This document shows, piece after piece, positions 17,099 through 26,162 of a DNA stretch of 64,000 nt. Position numbers and translations under genes: made by a program. Source of the DNA: Paenibacillus sp. FSL H8-0079. GTDB lineage: Bacteria > Bacillota > Bacilli > Paenibacillales > Paenibacillaceae. Position 1 is the first letter of the stretch, and every line of letters starts with the position of its first letter. The stretch is taken from the NCBI RefSeq assembly GCF_037991315.1, contig NZ_CP150300.1, forward strand, positions 2,294,001-2,358,000. The letters are read 5' to 3'. Below the pieces are notes generated by a model. That model searched no databases and was not told the DNA's origin. It worked only from the letters and a program-made list of their open reading frames with translations.

Positions 17099-18880
17099 TT
17101 GGCACGTTGGCTCACATCTTCGTTACAAAGGAAGCTATCGGTCGTCGTGACGGCTTCAATGATTGTGCCATTGCTGGCCTTGGGCCTGTTCGCCTTTCTG
17201 ATCTCTTCCCGCATCACAGAACAAAAAACAAAGCTTTCCGGCATGGATACGCTGAAACAGGTAGAAGCAAATCTCCGTTATATGTTGCAGGATGCCGAGA
17301 ACCTGTCTATTTTCCTGATTGGAGAACGGGACATCCAGCAGTATCTTAGCCACAATGAAGATCATGAGCTAGACCGGGTGGATATCCTGGGCAGGATGAC
17401 CAATCTGGCGGCTTCCAAGAAGTATATTGCGAACATCGCCATATATCCAAGCCGATTCGATGCCACATTGTCTACGGCTACCTGGTATGAATCCAATAAT
17501 TCAAGCTTATCTTATCCACCTGTACCGAGCGGAGAAGCGGTGAAAAAATGGACTGGAGTATATCCGGTTCAGAATTATGCAGGTATACAAAATGTGATCA
17601 CATTGGTTCGACCGATCCGTAGTATCCATGATTATCGACCTATCGGATGGCTGGCGATCAGTCTGGATGAGAAGGCCATATCCAAAGGATGGGCTGCTCT
17701 GGGATTGGGTAGAGGGCAAGGCAGACTGGAACTCATCGGCAGTTCGGGAGAGATCTTGTCTTCCATGGACAAATCCCGGCTTGGACTTAAACTGGAGGAT
17801 GTCGAACCAGGGGTCACACCGTTAATTCAAAATGTTGGTAGCGGGACAACCACGTATGGCAGTGGTGAGGATAAACGGACATTGCTCTATTATCCCGAAG
17901 AACTGACGGGCTGGACGTTGGTTGGAGCTGTTCCATACGACCAGTACAAGTCCGAAAATCGGTATATCCTTATTCTGACCGGATGCGCCGTTGCCATGTC
18001 TGCTGCAATCAGTGCTGGACTGGTCTGGTTTACCGTGCGCCGTGTGACGAGGCCGCTTCGTGTACTTACCCGGCATCTGTCCCGAATTGATCCGGAACGC
18101 CCTCTTCCTCTGTTTCGGTCTGAAAGTGATGACGAGATCGGCAGGCTGGGGGAGAGTTACAATCTGCTCGGTGCACATATTCAGTTGTTGAAGGAAGAGG
18201 TTATTCGTGGTGAAGCTCGCAAAAAAGAAGCAGATCTCCGAGTGCTTCAGGCGCAGATTAACCCGCACTTTCTGTATAACACCCTTTCTTCGATTCACTG
18301 GATTGCCCTGATGTCTGAAGAGAAGAGAATTGCGGATATGGTGGAGGGCCTGAGTGATTTTCTGCGCATCAGTTTGAATAATGGTCAGGATTACTGTCCT
18401 GTGGAACAGGAGATTGCTCATATCCGTCATTATGTGCGTGTGCAGTCGATTCGTTTCCCGGATCAATTCGTCTTGCATTATATCGTAGATCCAGCGCTTG
18501 AGCAGCGAATGATGTTGAAGCTGTTGCTGCAACCGCTCGTTGAGAACGCGATGATTCATGGCATTCAGCCCAAAGCGGGCATGGGCACGATCACCGTTAT
18601 GATTCGAAAGGGTTCGAATAATGAACATATGAATGTGCTGGTGCTGGATGATGGTGTCGGCATGGAGCCGAACAGGCTGGAGCAATTAAGGATAAGCATT
18701 AGGGAATGGAAAGGAAAACAGCCGGAAAGACACCTAAACCAAGGAGGTTATGGACTCTGCAATGTCAATGAGAGACTGTTGCTACATTATGGACCGGATG
18801 CACAGCTCGAAGTGGACAGCCGGATTGGTGGAGGTACCCGGATTTCGTTTTCCATTCCAATCTTGGAGGGATCGCCATGA
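17099..18880 (+). CDS. YesM-type sensor histidine kinase (mannoside module)
   Basis: A 593-residue membrane kinase. Two membrane helices (about residues 15-35 and 285-310) flank an extracellular sensor region of the dCACHE type, followed by a HAMP segment. Next comes the His_kinase block QAQINPHFLYNTLSS, where the His of NPHF is the phosphoacceptor, and an ATPase domain with N-box LVENAMIHG, DDGVGM and GYGLCNVNERL. The start is TTG at 17099, placed 7 bases after the GGAGGAGGAG run. Its stop overlaps the start of the regulator gene (ATGA overlap), which ties kinase and regulator together. It probably senses a mannan-derived sugar, possibly with the binding protein; that is inferred from the operon. 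Confidence 0.9.
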   Translation: MARWLTSSLQRKLSVVVTASMIVPLLALGLFAFLISSRITEQKTKLSGMDTLKQVEANLRYMLQDAENLSIFLIGERDIQQYLSHNEDHELDRVDILGRMTNLAASKKYIANIAIYPSRFDATLSTATWYESNNSSLSYPPVPSGEAVKKWTGVYPVQNYAGIQNVITLVRPIRSIHDYRPIGWLAISLDEKAISKGWAALGLGRGQGRLELIGSSGEILSSMDKSRLGLKLEDVEPGVTPLIQNVGSGTTTYGSGEDKRTLLYYPEELTGWTLVGAVPYDQYKSENRYILILTGCAVAMSAAISAGLVWFTVRRVTRPLRVLTRHLSRIDPERPLPLFRSESDDEIGRLGESYNLLGAHIQLLKEEVIRGEARKKEADLRVLQAQINPHFLYNTLSSIHWIALMSEEKRIADMVEGLSDFLRISLNNGQDYCPVEQEIAHIRHYVRVQSIRFPDQFVLHYIVDPALEQRMMLKLLLQPLVENAMIHGIQPKAGMGTITVMIRKGSNNEHMNVLVLDDGVGMEPNRLEQLRISIREWKGKQPERHLNQGGYGLCNVNERLLLHYGPDAQLEVDSRIGGGTRISFSIPILEGSP

Positions 18881-20460
18881 GACTATTAATTGTTGATGAT
18901 GAAGTGATTATTCGTACAGGGCTTGCCAGCGTCATCGCTTGGCATGAACTCGGAATTGAGCTTCTTCAACCTGCTGCCTCGGCAGAGGAGGCGTTAACAC
19001 GTATGGCTGAGGAACGCCCACATATCCTGATGACGGATATCCGGATGACAGGCAGATCAGGACTGGAACTGGCAGAAGAAGGTCTGCGTCTGCTACCTGA
19101 GCTGGAAGTCATTATTTTATCCGGATACGATGACTTTTCTTATGCCCAGCAGGCGATTCGCCAAGGTGTTACGGATTATCTGCTCAAAACAAGCAAGCCG
19201 GAAGAGATTATCAAGACTGTGTTACAGGCCAAACAGCGAATCACAGAACGGTGGGCAGAGAAATCCAGAGAGGGAAAGCTTATGCGGGAGAACCGAGAGA
19301 GGCTGTTTGCAGGATGGATCATTGATGGTGATATCGCATCTGGACTTTGTCCTTCATTTTTGCAGACGGATGTTCTAAAAACAGCGGTTGATGGTCTGGA
19401 TGATGCACAGATGCTCAGACAAGTCATGGTTCTTCGAGCAGAGGGCTGGGATCGATCCTCAGATGCACTATTACGATTTGCGGTGCAGAATACCCTGGAG
19501 GATGTGCTACCTGGTGCCATTGCTCATGTAGAGAAACAGCAAATTATCTGTGTAGTCTCATGGCCACCTGTTGAACAGGAGTATCCGTTCAGGCTGGAGA
19601 GTGCATTAAGTCGGGTGGAGCAATTATTGAAGTGCACCCTGCGCGCAGCGATAGGTCTGCCTGTTCGTGGATCTGCAGATCTGCACGAGAGCTATAGAAC
19701 TGCTTCAACTGCATTCCGATATCGAGGTTTGATGGATTATAAAATATGGCATTATGAGCATGTTCAAGATCGTCAAGGTGGTAAAACCGTTCTTACGCAC
19801 GAAGAGGAGACCACACTTGGCACGTTGCTGCTGGATAATGATTCGGTCACGTTAACGACATGGACGCGAGAACTTGTGGCTAATCTTATGGAAGAACCGG
19901 AAGTCACGCCAGAATCGTTCAGTGCTTGTCTACACTCTGCGGTTATTGCAGGCCATCGCTGGCTGACCCGCACGATGAGAGCTATAGGACGTGAAGAATC
20001 TGCAAGGCTCGAACCTTGGCTGCCAGAACCGGATGCAGACGCTGTGGAACTCGGGGATATGCTGTTCCATCATCTGTATGGTCTGATGCATGCCTATCAT
20101 AGCCGAATGGGTCAGGGACAGGCTGCACATGTGCAAAAGGCCATTGGTTATATTGAATCTTCATTGGCGCAGGATATTAATTTACAGCAGGTAGCCGGAC
20201 ATGTTCATTTGCATCCAGGTCATCTCAGTGAACTCTTTAAAAAAGAAATGGGTGTGACCTTCGGTGATTTTGTCACCGATATGCGTATACGAAGAGCGAT
20301 GGATATGCTCGCGGTGTCTCCAGCGAAGGTCAGTGAAGTCGCTGCCATCAGCGGCTATGAAGACGTAAAGTATTTTAGCAGGCTGTTCAAAAAACATACG
20401 GGCAAGACCCCGAGTGAATATCGCGAGGAGGCATTGTCGTTCAAGCCTTCCGGAAGTTAG
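18877..20460 (+). CDS. YesN-type response regulator, receiver + AraC HTH (mannoside module)
   Basis: A 527-residue transcription activator. The receiver domain begins LLIVDDEV and carries the phosphoacceptor Asp54 in MTDIRM and the LLKTSKP lysine loop. A long middle region of about 290 residues links to the C-terminal AraC-type double helix-turn-helix (LSELFKKEMGVTFGDFV ... SGYEDVKYFSRLFKKHTGKTPSEYR). It is translationally coupled to the kinase by a four-base overlap. The likely target is the promoter before the binding-protein gene at 13881, and possibly the beta-mannosidase promoter. Confidence 0.91.
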   Translation: MRLLIVDDEVIIRTGLASVIAWHELGIELLQPAASAEEALTRMAEERPHILMTDIRMTGRSGLELAEEGLRLLPELEVIILSGYDDFSYAQQAIRQGVTDYLLKTSKPEEIIKTVLQAKQRITERWAEKSREGKLMRENRERLFAGWIIDGDIASGLCPSFLQTDVLKTAVDGLDDAQMLRQVMVLRAEGWDRSSDALLRFAVQNTLEDVLPGAIAHVEKQQIICVVSWPPVEQEYPFRLESALSRVEQLLKCTLRAAIGLPVRGSADLHESYRTASTAFRYRGLMDYKIWHYEHVQDRQGGKTVLTHEEETTLGTLLLDNDSVTLTTWTRELVANLMEEPEVTPESFSACLHSAVIAGHRWLTRTMRAIGREESARLEPWLPEPDADAVELGDMLFHHLYGLMHAYHSRMGQGQAAHVQKAIGYIESSLAQDINLQQVAGHVHLHPGHLSELFKKEMGVTFGDFVTDMRIRRAMDMLAVSPAKVSEVAAISGYEDVKYFSRLFKKHTGKTPSEYREEALSFKPSGS

Positions 20461-20494
20461 AAGTGAGCGGATTACGAAACATATTTTGTATTTC

Positions 20495-20508
20495 TGCAAA
20501 CGTTTTCG
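20495..20508 (+). promoter_or_regulatory. cre-like site before the beta-mannosidase
   Basis: TGCAAACGTTTTCG, in the 88-bp gap between the regulator and the mannosidase gene, keeps the palindromic AAACGTTT core and the TG/AA/CG/C positions of the CcpA operator. The final CA is CG, so the match is imperfect. Confidence 0.45.
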
Positions 20509-20548
20509 ATGTGGTATTAACTCAGGGCTCTTGGGGAGTGAGGGTGTA

Positions 20549-23128
20549 ATGATGAAGATCCATAGTTCAAGTCAGGATTTATCAGGACAATGGAAGATAC
20601 AGCATTTCGAAGTTGGAGAGAAGCGGGCAATGGATGTGGCAGCTGCTGCACTGGATGATCGCTTCTGGATTGGGGCTGACGTGCCAGGTGATGTACACTC
20701 TGCACTGGTGGAGCGCAGTATCATCGACCCGCCCTACTACGGACATAATGATGCCAAAAGTCGCTGGATCGAGCAGAAGGAATGGTGGTACCGCACAACC
20801 TTCAATCTGGTCAGAGATGCAGAGACGGAGGAGCATTTGGAACTGGTGTTCGAAGGATTGGATACGTTTGCAACGGTCTACGTGAACGGCCATGAAGTTG
20901 GAAGAACGGCCAATATGCTCATGTCACATACATTTGATGTAACGTCTCTGGTACGTAGCGGCTGGAATGCGATTGCTGTCAAGTTTGATCCGCTTCACCT
21001 GCATCACCGGGACAAAGAGACCTTCGACTGGTCCTCGTATACGAAGGAACGGCCATGGTTGCGTAAAGCGGCGATGAACTTTGGCTGGGACTGGGGGCCA
21101 CGTATGGTTACGGTGGGGATCTGGGGTGCGGTAAGGCTGGAAAAACGAACAATCACCAAGCTGGAAAGTGTGTATGCTCGAACGGAATCAGTCAGCACTG
21201 AGATGGCTGTTTTGCGTGTCACGGCAGATGTGAAATCCGTCTTGTCTTTCCGTAGCAGACAGAAGCGAGAGCAGGCTGTGGTTGCGTCCTGTAATGTTCG
21301 TCTACTGGATCGTAGCGGTATGGAGGTGGCATGTGCCACTGAACTACCCGTAGAGGGAGGCAAAGCGGATACCACATTGAATGTTATGTCACCACAGTTA
21401 TGGTGGACTCATGATCTGGGTGAGCCATACCTGTATACACTGGAGGTTACATTGCATGCAGATGGCGTTGAGGTGGATCGTTATAGCGAGCCTTATGGTT
21501 TACGAACGATTGAGCTGGCTCTTCACAATGAACGGGGTGAAGATGCATTTGCTTTTATCCTGAACGGAGTCAAGATCTACGCCAAGGGAGCCAACTGGAT
21601 TCCGGCTGATCATCTGATTGGCGCCATCCCGAACTCCCGATATCGTGAGCTTGTCGAACTGTCGGTGGAAGGGCATATGAACATGCTGCGTGTCTGGGCC
21701 GGTGGTATATATGAGAAGGATGTCTTCTACGATGAGTGTGATCGGCAAGGGGTGTTGGTGTGGCAGGATTTTGCATTCGCGAATGCGCTGTTCCCGGATT
21801 TCAATCGTGATTTCATGGACAATGTACGGCAAGAGGTTGAAAATAATGTCCTGCGCCTGCGCAATCGTGCCTCTCTTGCCATCTGGTGTGGTAATAATGA
21901 GATAGACTGGCTCTATGATATGAAGTCGGCAAGTGGAGATATCACCAGCCCGTTCTACGGTGAACTGATCTATCATGAGCTGATCCCTGAGGTGCTGGAA
22001 CGACTGGATCTTCCTCGTCCATACTGGCCTTCTTCGCCGTTCGGGGACAGCAATGGTCAGGATGCCAATGATCCGGATGTCGGGGATCGTCACAACTGGC
22101 AGGTATGGCACGGGTCGGTCTATCCGAGGAAGCACGGAGAGCCGCCGCTGCTTGACTATAGCATTGAAGGTGTGACGTTCAAAAATTACAAAAACGATCA
22201 TGCATTGTTCAGCAGTGAGTTCGGTATGCATGCCTCGGCCAATCGTTACACGCTGGAGAAAAATATGCCCGCAGGGCAGTTTTACTGGGGCAGTCCGGAG
22301 ATGGCCTACCGTAACAAGGATACCAATCACCAGAAAGGTATTCTGCTGATGGAGGGTTACACAGGCATCCCGCAAAATATAGAAGAGTACATGAACTATT
22401 CCATGCTGACACAGGCAGAAGGATTGCGCTATGGGATTGAACATTTCCGGCGAATCAATCATCGTAATAGCGGTGCGCTCGTGTGGCAATTGAACGATAG
22501 TTGGCCGGGGACAAGCTGGTCCATGATCGACTATGAACTGTTGCCGAAGGCATCCTTTTACTATGGGAAAATATTCTTTCATCCTGTCCTGTTGTCATTG
22601 GAACATGAGGCGGGTGAGCCGCTTGCGTTGTGGGTCGTGAACGATACACGTGACGTCTTGAAAGGGCAGCTGCGGCTCAATGTCTATGAATTGCATGGAG
22701 AGAGGATCTATTCCAGCACACATACTGTTGAAGTAAGTTCACAATCCTCATTGTGTATTGCTGAATTAACTGAAGCAGAGGTGCTACAGGGCAGACGTGC
22801 GGAGGAAGTGATGATTGAGTTGGTATCCGAAGAGTTTGCGGCGCCAATCAATCGGTACTTCTTGCGTGATCCTAAGGATGTGACATTGCCAGAGTCTCAA
22901 TTGAGTGTACATGTGAACGAAGAGGAACAGTCTGTAACGGTTACGGCCAGTGGTGCGATAGCACGATTGGTGAAGCTGGAACTTCCCCTTGGACGTGTGA
23001 GATTCAGTGACAATTATTTTGATCTGCTCCCTGGTGAGAGTCGAACAGTGAGACTTCGTCATCCAGAGCAGTCGTCTCTGCCGCTGACGGAACTTCGTGT
23101 TAGTGCCATGAACGGTAGAGAAGGGTGA
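20549..23128 (+). CDS. Beta-mannosidase, GH2
   Basis: An 859-residue cytoplasmic exo-hydrolase that removes terminal beta-mannose from manno-oligosaccharides. The N-terminal sugar-binding domain starts LSGQWKIQHFE and has VPGDVHSALVE and PPYYGHND, typical of GH2 mannosidases. The acid/base glutamate is in WCGNNEIDW (Glu about 451) and the nucleophile in SSEFGM (Glu about 557). There is no signal peptide, so it acts on imported sugars. The frame is open from 20414, inside the regulator gene, but the ribosome-binding sites GGGGAG and GAGGGTG point to ATG 20549 or 20552. It completes the mannoside operon and is followed by a strong terminator. The GH2 family assignment is firm; mannose specificity rests on these motifs. 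Confidence 0.92.
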   Translation: MMKIHSSSQDLSGQWKIQHFEVGEKRAMDVAAAALDDRFWIGADVPGDVHSALVERSIIDPPYYGHNDAKSRWIEQKEWWYRTTFNLVRDAETEEHLELVFEGLDTFATVYVNGHEVGRTANMLMSHTFDVTSLVRSGWNAIAVKFDPLHLHHRDKETFDWSSYTKERPWLRKAAMNFGWDWGPRMVTVGIWGAVRLEKRTITKLESVYARTESVSTEMAVLRVTADVKSVLSFRSRQKREQAVVASCNVRLLDRSGMEVACATELPVEGGKADTTLNVMSPQLWWTHDLGEPYLYTLEVTLHADGVEVDRYSEPYGLRTIELALHNERGEDAFAFILNGVKIYAKGANWIPADHLIGAIPNSRYRELVELSVEGHMNMLRVWAGGIYEKDVFYDECDRQGVLVWQDFAFANALFPDFNRDFMDNVRQEVENNVLRLRNRASLAIWCGNNEIDWLYDMKSASGDITSPFYGELIYHELIPEVLERLDLPRPYWPSSPFGDSNGQDANDPDVGDRHNWQVWHGSVYPRKHGEPPLLDYSIEGVTFKNYKNDHALFSSEFGMHASANRYTLEKNMPAGQFYWGSPEMAYRNKDTNHQKGILLMEGYTGIPQNIEEYMNYSMLTQAEGLRYGIEHFRRINHRNSGALVWQLNDSWPGTSWSMIDYELLPKASFYYGKIFFHPVLLSLEHEAGEPLALWVVNDTRDVLKGQLRLNVYELHGERIYSSTHTVEVSSQSSLCIAELTEAEVLQGRRAEEVMIELVSEEFAAPINRYFLRDPKDVTLPESQLSVHVNEEEQSVTVTASGAIARLVKLELPLGRVRFSDNYFDLLPGESRTVRLRHPEQSSLPLTELRVSAMNGREG

Positions 23129-23159
23129 CATAACAGACGTCGATTCTTATTCAAGGTTT

Positions 23160-23194
23160 AAGGTGGTATCCCTGATCAGGGATGCCACCTTTTT
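23160..23194 (+). terminator. Terminator of the mannoside operon
   Basis: Inverted repeat AAGGTGGTATCCCTG / CAGGGATGCCACCTT with almost no loop, followed by TTTT, 32 bases after the beta-mannosidase stop. Confidence 0.9.
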
Positions 23195-23282
23195 ACTTTT
23201 GGACCAAGTGAGGAGATACCGTCGTCGTGTCAGGCTGTTTTTTTCCTACACCACAAGCGAAACTTCCAGTCGGGTTCACATC

Positions 23283-23311
23283 TTGGTACATTAAGGTTAG
23301 AATATTATAGA
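23283..23311 (+). promoter_or_regulatory. Candidate sigma-A promoter for the small membrane protein
   Basis: TTGGTA (23283-23288) and TATAGA (23306-23311) with a 17-bp spacer, 27 bases upstream of the next start codon. Each hexamer matches consensus at four of six positions. Confidence 0.45.
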
Positions 23312-23338
23312 GAAATCATTCTCAAAGGAGGTGAATTC

Positions 23339-23569
23339 ATGTCATTTATCTTTTTTCCGGAGATGATTATATTCATTCTGGTGCTGATTCTGTTGATCAT
23401 TGGTATTGTATATATTGTTCGTAAGAGCAAACAAGTACTGCGCCGCTTAAGCAATCTGGAGAAAGCGATATATGAAAAAGAAGGCTTGCTGTCCAATCAG
23501 AAGGGCGTTGATACTGGGCAAGAAGAGGCTCCCAGAGAAGACTCATTTGCTCCACGCAAACGAAAATGA
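23339..23569 (+). CDS. Small single-pass membrane protein, unknown function
   Basis: A 76-residue protein with one strongly hydrophobic helix (about residues 3-27, FIFFPEMIIFILVLILLIIG). A basic and coiled-coil-like segment (RKSKQVLRRLSNLEKAIYEK) and a charged, disordered tail follow. The AAAGGAGGTGAATTC leader before ATG 23339 is a near-perfect ribosome-binding site, so the gene is real despite its size. I do not recognise a family. It has its own candidate promoter and sits between two terminators. Confidence 0.75.
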   Translation: MSFIFFPEMIIFILVLILLIIGIVYIVRKSKQVLRRLSNLEKAIYEKEGLLSNQKGVDTGQEEAPREDSFAPRKRK

Positions 23570-23608
23570 AGAAGGTTATGGATTACATAAAAAAGAGTTC
23601 CCACAAGC

Positions 23609-23650
23609 CAAACAGCCGATTCTTCTCTTGAGGAAGTGATCGGCTGTTTG
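23609..23650. terminator. Bidirectional terminator between convergent genes
   Basis: Perfect 12-bp arms CAAACAGCCGAT (23609-23620) and ATCGGCTGTTTG (23639-23650). It lies between the small membrane protein gene and the convergent monooxygenase gene. Confidence 0.75.
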
Positions 23651-23682
23651 AGCATTCAGGCATATATCCGGTTTAATGGGCT

Positions 23683-24798
23683 TTAAAGAAAGGATTCATA
23701 ACGCTGCTGGAAAGAAGATTCCATCTCTACTTGTCTCGCAAGTTGCTGTTGAACTTTTGCCCCGCGAATCGTCTGAAGTTCCTGAAGTTGTGCATTGGAC
23801 TCGAATTGATCCGCAGCCATCCGAACAATCAGCTCCGAGAGCACGTCTGCATCTTCGAGCGCTGCATTCAATCCAAACGCACCGGTTGGCGTCATCGTAT
23901 GAGCGGCATCGCCGATGAGTACTACATTATCCTGTGCCCACGATTGGCAATAGCTGCTTTCGACAGATAACAGAACAAAATCACTCCAGCTCTGAATGTT
24001 GGCAGCTACAGAATCAGACAGGCAAGGAAATGCGGATACAAGTTTATCTACAAATGGAGCAATCGGTTGCTGTCGCAGCTTGGAGTATGCTCCCTCGGGA
24101 ATGTTCCATCCGATCTGAACATAACCGCCGAATTGGGAGAACAGCGCAAGCTGTTGCCCATCCATACTGGCCATCCGAACAGCTGGCTCCCATCCTGAGG
24201 GTGCCGGAATGCGCGCCCATAACAGGTCATACCCGTGCTTGCGGATCTCGGGAGTCAAACCGGAATGTTTGCGTACAGCAGAATATCTGCCATCTGCACC
24301 CACAATAACGGATGCTTCGATGGAGGCAGGAACGCCATTCTTCCGAATGTTAATACCAACGGTCTGGCCATTTTTGTCTCGTAGCAAGCCAGTCATGACG
24401 GTATTAAACAGTACTTGTTCATTGGAGTTGTGCTGCTGAGCATGCGATACGATGGCTTCCAGAAGATGGTCTTGGGGTACATGAATACCAACATGGGATT
24501 CTCCATTACCCGGTGATACCGTATGAATAATCTGACCATTTTCCCAATACTGAATCTGCTCCAAGAGTAGCGCTCCGCGTTCCTGGATGAGTGAATAGAG
24601 GCCATGTTTACTTAGGATCGCTTCGCCGTCCCCATTGAGTAACTCCCCGCGAAACGACTTGTGCAGGTGCGGTTGCCGCTCAATGAGAATTGTGGAGATC
24701 CCTTTTTGATTCAGTAAATACGAAAGCAAAGCACCGCCAGGACCAGCACCGACGATGCAAACATCTGTTTTAAGTTGAGATTGTGTATTCTGATTCAT
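23683..24798 (-). CDS. FAD-dependent monooxygenase (UbiH/PHBH type)
   Basis: A 371-residue flavoprotein hydroxylase. The N-terminal Rossmann motif GAGPGG (DVCIVGAGPGGALLSYLL) binds the FAD ADP moiety. VIVGADGRYSAVRKHSG is the DG motif, and VVLIGDAAHTMTPTGAFGLNAALEDAD is the GD motif contacting FAD ribose and the pyrophosphate. This set defines the class A aromatic/polyketide monooxygenases; the substrate is unknown. ATG 24798 lies nine bases after AAGGGA; an ATG at 24804 would be only three bases away. It is divergent from a MarR-family regulator gene, the usual arrangement for a repressor and the oxidoreductase it controls. Confidence 0.86.
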   Translation of the reverse strand: MNQNTQSQLKTDVCIVGAGPGGALLSYLLNQKGISTILIERQPHLHKSFRGELLNGDGEAILSKHGLYSLIQERGALLLEQIQYWENGQIIHTVSPGNGESHVGIHVPQDHLLEAIVSHAQQHNSNEQVLFNTVMTGLLRDKNGQTVGINIRKNGVPASIEASVIVGADGRYSAVRKHSGLTPEIRKHGYDLLWARIPAPSGWEPAVRMASMDGQQLALFSQFGGYVQIGWNIPEGAYSKLRQQPIAPFVDKLVSAFPCLSDSVAANIQSWSDFVLLSVESSYCQSWAQDNVVLIGDAAHTMTPTGAFGLNAALEDADVLSELIVRMAADQFESNAQLQELQTIRGAKVQQQLARQVEMESSFQQRYESFL

Positions 24799-25004
24799 GT
24801 GCATAAGTCCCTTGCAATATAATGGTGACGCTTTATTTACTTTATAACAACAGGTTTAATAAAATTATTTAATAACTAAAAGTAACTTAAAGGTATAAAT
24901 TATTATAAACAAACCCATCGCAAGAAAGCAATAGGTGTATGTCAAAATAAAACACAAGTCTTCCGGTCAAGTATAGGGTATACCAAACAAGCGCATTTTT
25001 CACA

Positions 25005-25026
25005 AACATAATAGTGTAAATATGTT
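25005..25026. promoter_or_regulatory. Inverted repeat, candidate MarR operator
   Basis: AACATA (25005-25010) and TATGTT (25021-25026) separated by 10 bases, in the divergent spacer between the monooxygenase and marR-type genes and close to the regulator start. Spacing and position suit a MarR-family dimer; binding is inferred. Confidence 0.4.
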
Positions 25027-25068
25027 ACAATAAAAGGTAGGTTATGATGAAAGGCAGGAGGAACGTTT

Positions 25069-25551
25069 ATGAGCCCGGATACGGAGCGAAACTCTCAATT
25101 GGCAAATGTAGATCAATTGTTGGAGGCCTTCTTCAGATATAAAAATAAAGTATTGGATCAGCAGCAGAAGACCGAAACCAACTGCAAACTGAATCCGACA
25201 AAAAGTCATATATTGGGCATGATTTTACGTGAAAAACGCTGCATGGCGGTGGATGTGGCCAGACAACTCAGTTTGTCTTCCGGCGCAACCACCATTGTAC
25301 TGAATCAACTGGAAACAGAAGGGTTGATCCAGCGTGTGCGCAGTGAAGAAGATCGTAGAATTGTGTGGCTGTCCCTAACGGATGAGGGTACGCAGCTCGC
25401 CAAGACACTTAATGCGAATCGCGGCCGAATGACATGGGAATTGTTGCAAGCACTTTCCGAGGAAGAGCAACAGCAGATGTTCGGCATGCTGAAGAAAATT
25501 GAGCTGAAATTGCTGGAGAACATGAAGTCTTTTGAACAGATTCATCGGTAG
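25069..25551 (+). CDS. MarR family transcriptional regulator
   Basis: A 160-residue winged-helix protein. The DNA-binding part is seen as VDVARQLSLSSGATTIVLNQLETEGLIQR followed by the wing SEEDRRIVWLSLTDEG, the signature of the family (DxRxxxxxLT). The N- and C-terminal helices form the dimer interface. The ribosome-binding site GGAGGA precedes ATG 25069. Its divergent partner is a FAD monooxygenase, so it probably represses that gene and itself, responding to a phenolic or similar ligand. Confidence 0.9.
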   Translation: MSPDTERNSQLANVDQLLEAFFRYKNKVLDQQQKTETNCKLNPTKSHILGMILREKRCMAVDVARQLSLSSGATTIVLNQLETEGLIQRVRSEEDRRIVWLSLTDEGTQLAKTLNANRGRMTWELLQALSEEEQQQMFGMLKKIELKLLENMKSFEQIHR

Positions 25552-25574
25552 TCCATATATGACTTGATGGTTCG

Positions 25575-25641
25575 AAGACGTCAGTCCTCATGAGTTCGTC
25601 CCTAATTGCGGGGGGATGAACCTTGAAGACTGGCGTTTTTG
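25575..25641. terminator. Terminator after the MarR gene
   Basis: Arms ACGTCAGTC (25578-25586) and GACTGGCGT (25628-25636) enclose a second hairpin (GTTCGTCCC / GGGATGAAC). The outer stem ends in TTTTT on the plus strand. Confidence 0.75.
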
Positions 25642-25648
25642 AGTTGGT

Positions 25649-25948
25649 TTACAAATGAAAGCGAAACACATGATCCGTCAAGCCTTCCTGGATCAAAATC
25701 TCCTTTTGCTTGCTGCCCATCAGGTCAAAGTGGGGAAATGGCTGCCGCCGATGAATGTATCGCGGGTTCAGTCCATGATCTTTACACCATCGCTCCAGAC
25801 GTTCCAGATCTGCGCAGCCGACTTTGGTGACACTGGTAATGCCGGGGAATCGATTGTCAATCCAGAAATGAGTAAGGTAGGCAATCTCACCACGAGCCAC
25901 TTGTTCTTTCCACGCAGCAAGCTCCTGTCGTTTAATTCCAAATGCCAT
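25649..25948 (-). CDS. Small conserved protein, YneQ-like
   Basis: A 99-residue soluble protein of unknown function. The opening MAFGIKRQELAAWK, the LTHFWIDNRFPG block with VTKVGC, and the FPHFDLMGSKQ block resemble the B. subtilis protein YneQ as I remember it. The ribosome-binding site AAAGGAAC lies eight bases before ATG 25948. It is a single gene facing the MarR gene across a terminator. No catalytic motif is evident. Confidence 0.72.
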   Translation of the reverse strand: MAFGIKRQELAAWKEQVARGEIAYLTHFWIDNRFPGITSVTKVGCADLERLERWCKDHGLNPRYIHRRQPFPHFDLMGSKQKEILIQEGLTDHVFRFHL

Positions 25949-26162
25949 AGATGCAAGTTCCTTTCCAAACGGGTATTGTCCTGAGCATATTGTAACATCT
26001 TATATACAGAATCCATCAGAAATCTTTAATCAAAACTGGTCTGAAGCCAGTTGAATGGGTATATGAATATGACAACATTTTTATAACAAAGTCTGGATTA
26101 TGTTAAAATAAACCTATACAACAAAGGTTTCACCACTTCTATAGCGGAAAGGGATTGTCATC

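Noticed and set aside
20414..20548. Longer N-terminus for the beta-mannosidase
   Set aside because: It would overlap the regulator gene; the ribosome-binding site and the conserved GH2 start agree with ATG at 20549 or 20552.
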